Source: Candidatus Zhuqueibacterota bacterium
GTDB lineage: Bacteria > KSB1 > UBA2214
Direction of reading: 5' to 3'
Length of the DNA stretch: 5,550 nucleotides
Assembly: GCA_022706175.1 (NCBI GenBank)
Contig: JAKJDB010000212.1
Coordinates: 1-5,550, forward strand
Position numbers and translations under genes: made by a program. Positions 5,454 through 5,550 of the stretch are shown here, piece after piece. Every line of letters begins with the position of its first letter. The first letter of the stretch is position 1. Under the pieces are notes generated by a model. That model was not told the origin of the DNA. It searched no databases and was given only the letters and a program-made list of their open reading frames with translations.

Positions 5454-5550
5454 TCAATAGAGAAAAGGCGTCGGCCGCAGGCTATGGCTGAAAAAGCCTT
5501 GTAGATCAAGAATCCCCCACCCCAGCAGGGGCAACAGCACATAAATAACA
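5454..5550 (-). CDS. C-terminal end of a hydrophobic, probably membrane, protein (runs off right edge)
   Basis: On the minus strand the frame from 5549 reads 31 codons, beginning VIYVLLPLLGWGILDLQGFF and ending SLRPTPFLY, then TGA at 5454-5456. The hydrophobic start followed by a GW-G...D..GFF pattern looks like a transmembrane helix and its interfacial end. The gene start lies outside the window, so neither family nor length can be given. A competing frame on the same strand (ATG at 5542, with the cysteine-rich beginning MCCCPCWGGG) also stays open and ends at 5427-5429, but its composition is less natural. The frame is the same as that of the 96-residue ORF downstream, so this may be either a true C terminus or an interrupted gene. 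Confidence 0.4.
   Translation of the reverse strand, partial: VIYVLLPLLGWGILDLQGFFSHSLRPTPFLY

Noticed and set aside
5097..5504. 135-codon plus-strand frame
   Set aside because: Its translation is rich in Arg, Pro and Ser with no domain, and it runs antisense to the minus-strand run.

Overview
The window looks like a piece of a bacterial chromosome of moderately high GC content. Its coding regions use canonical GGAGG-type Shine-Dalgarno sites, and it carries polysaccharide-degradation genes. The strong Shine-Dalgarno sites argue against a typical Bacteroidetes genome. The combination of FG-GAP/PQQ-like propeller repeats, a secreted GH9 enzyme and a GH28-like right-handed beta-helix protein is the sort of content seen in Planctomycetes, KSB1/FCB-type lineages and similar environmental bacteria. 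That placement is inference; no phylogenetic marker is present. I see no rRNA, tRNA, CRISPR array, IS element or attachment site.

Layout. (1) Positions 1-753, minus strand: the first 251 codons of a pectin-lyase-fold protein (GH28-like) that runs off the left edge. (2) 754-1048: an AT-rich divergent control region with a good sigma70-like promoter for the plus-strand gene, a weaker candidate for the minus-strand gene, and small palindromes and direct repeats. (3) 1049-4384, plus strand: one large secreted enzyme of 1111 residues. It consists of a signal peptide, a beta-propeller with eight Trp motifs and interleaved Asp-rich FG-GAP-like loops, a beta-sandwich-like middle domain, a CelD_N-type Ig-like domain and a GH9 catalytic domain with its catalytic residues intact. 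(4) 4381-5550, minus strand: a compact run converging on the GH9 gene. From right to left it holds the C-terminal end of a hydrophobic protein entering from the right edge, a weakly supported 96-codon ORF, a well-supported 182-residue cysteine-rich protein resembling the DUF6144/V4R-like group, and a small ORF with an in-frame amber codon.

How the parts work together. The divergent GH28-like and GH9 genes share one control region and are plausibly co-regulated for plant-type polysaccharide breakdown. The GH9 protein is exported. The GH28-like protein shows no N-terminal signal peptide, so the two may act in different compartments. The right-hand minus-strand run has no visible link to carbohydrate degradation. 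Its last reading frame ends in a TAG that shares the palindrome CTAG with the GH9 stop codon. The most unusual features are the GH9 architecture, the amber-interrupted small ORF, and the two coding-like segments at the right edge that lie in one frame but are separated by TGA.
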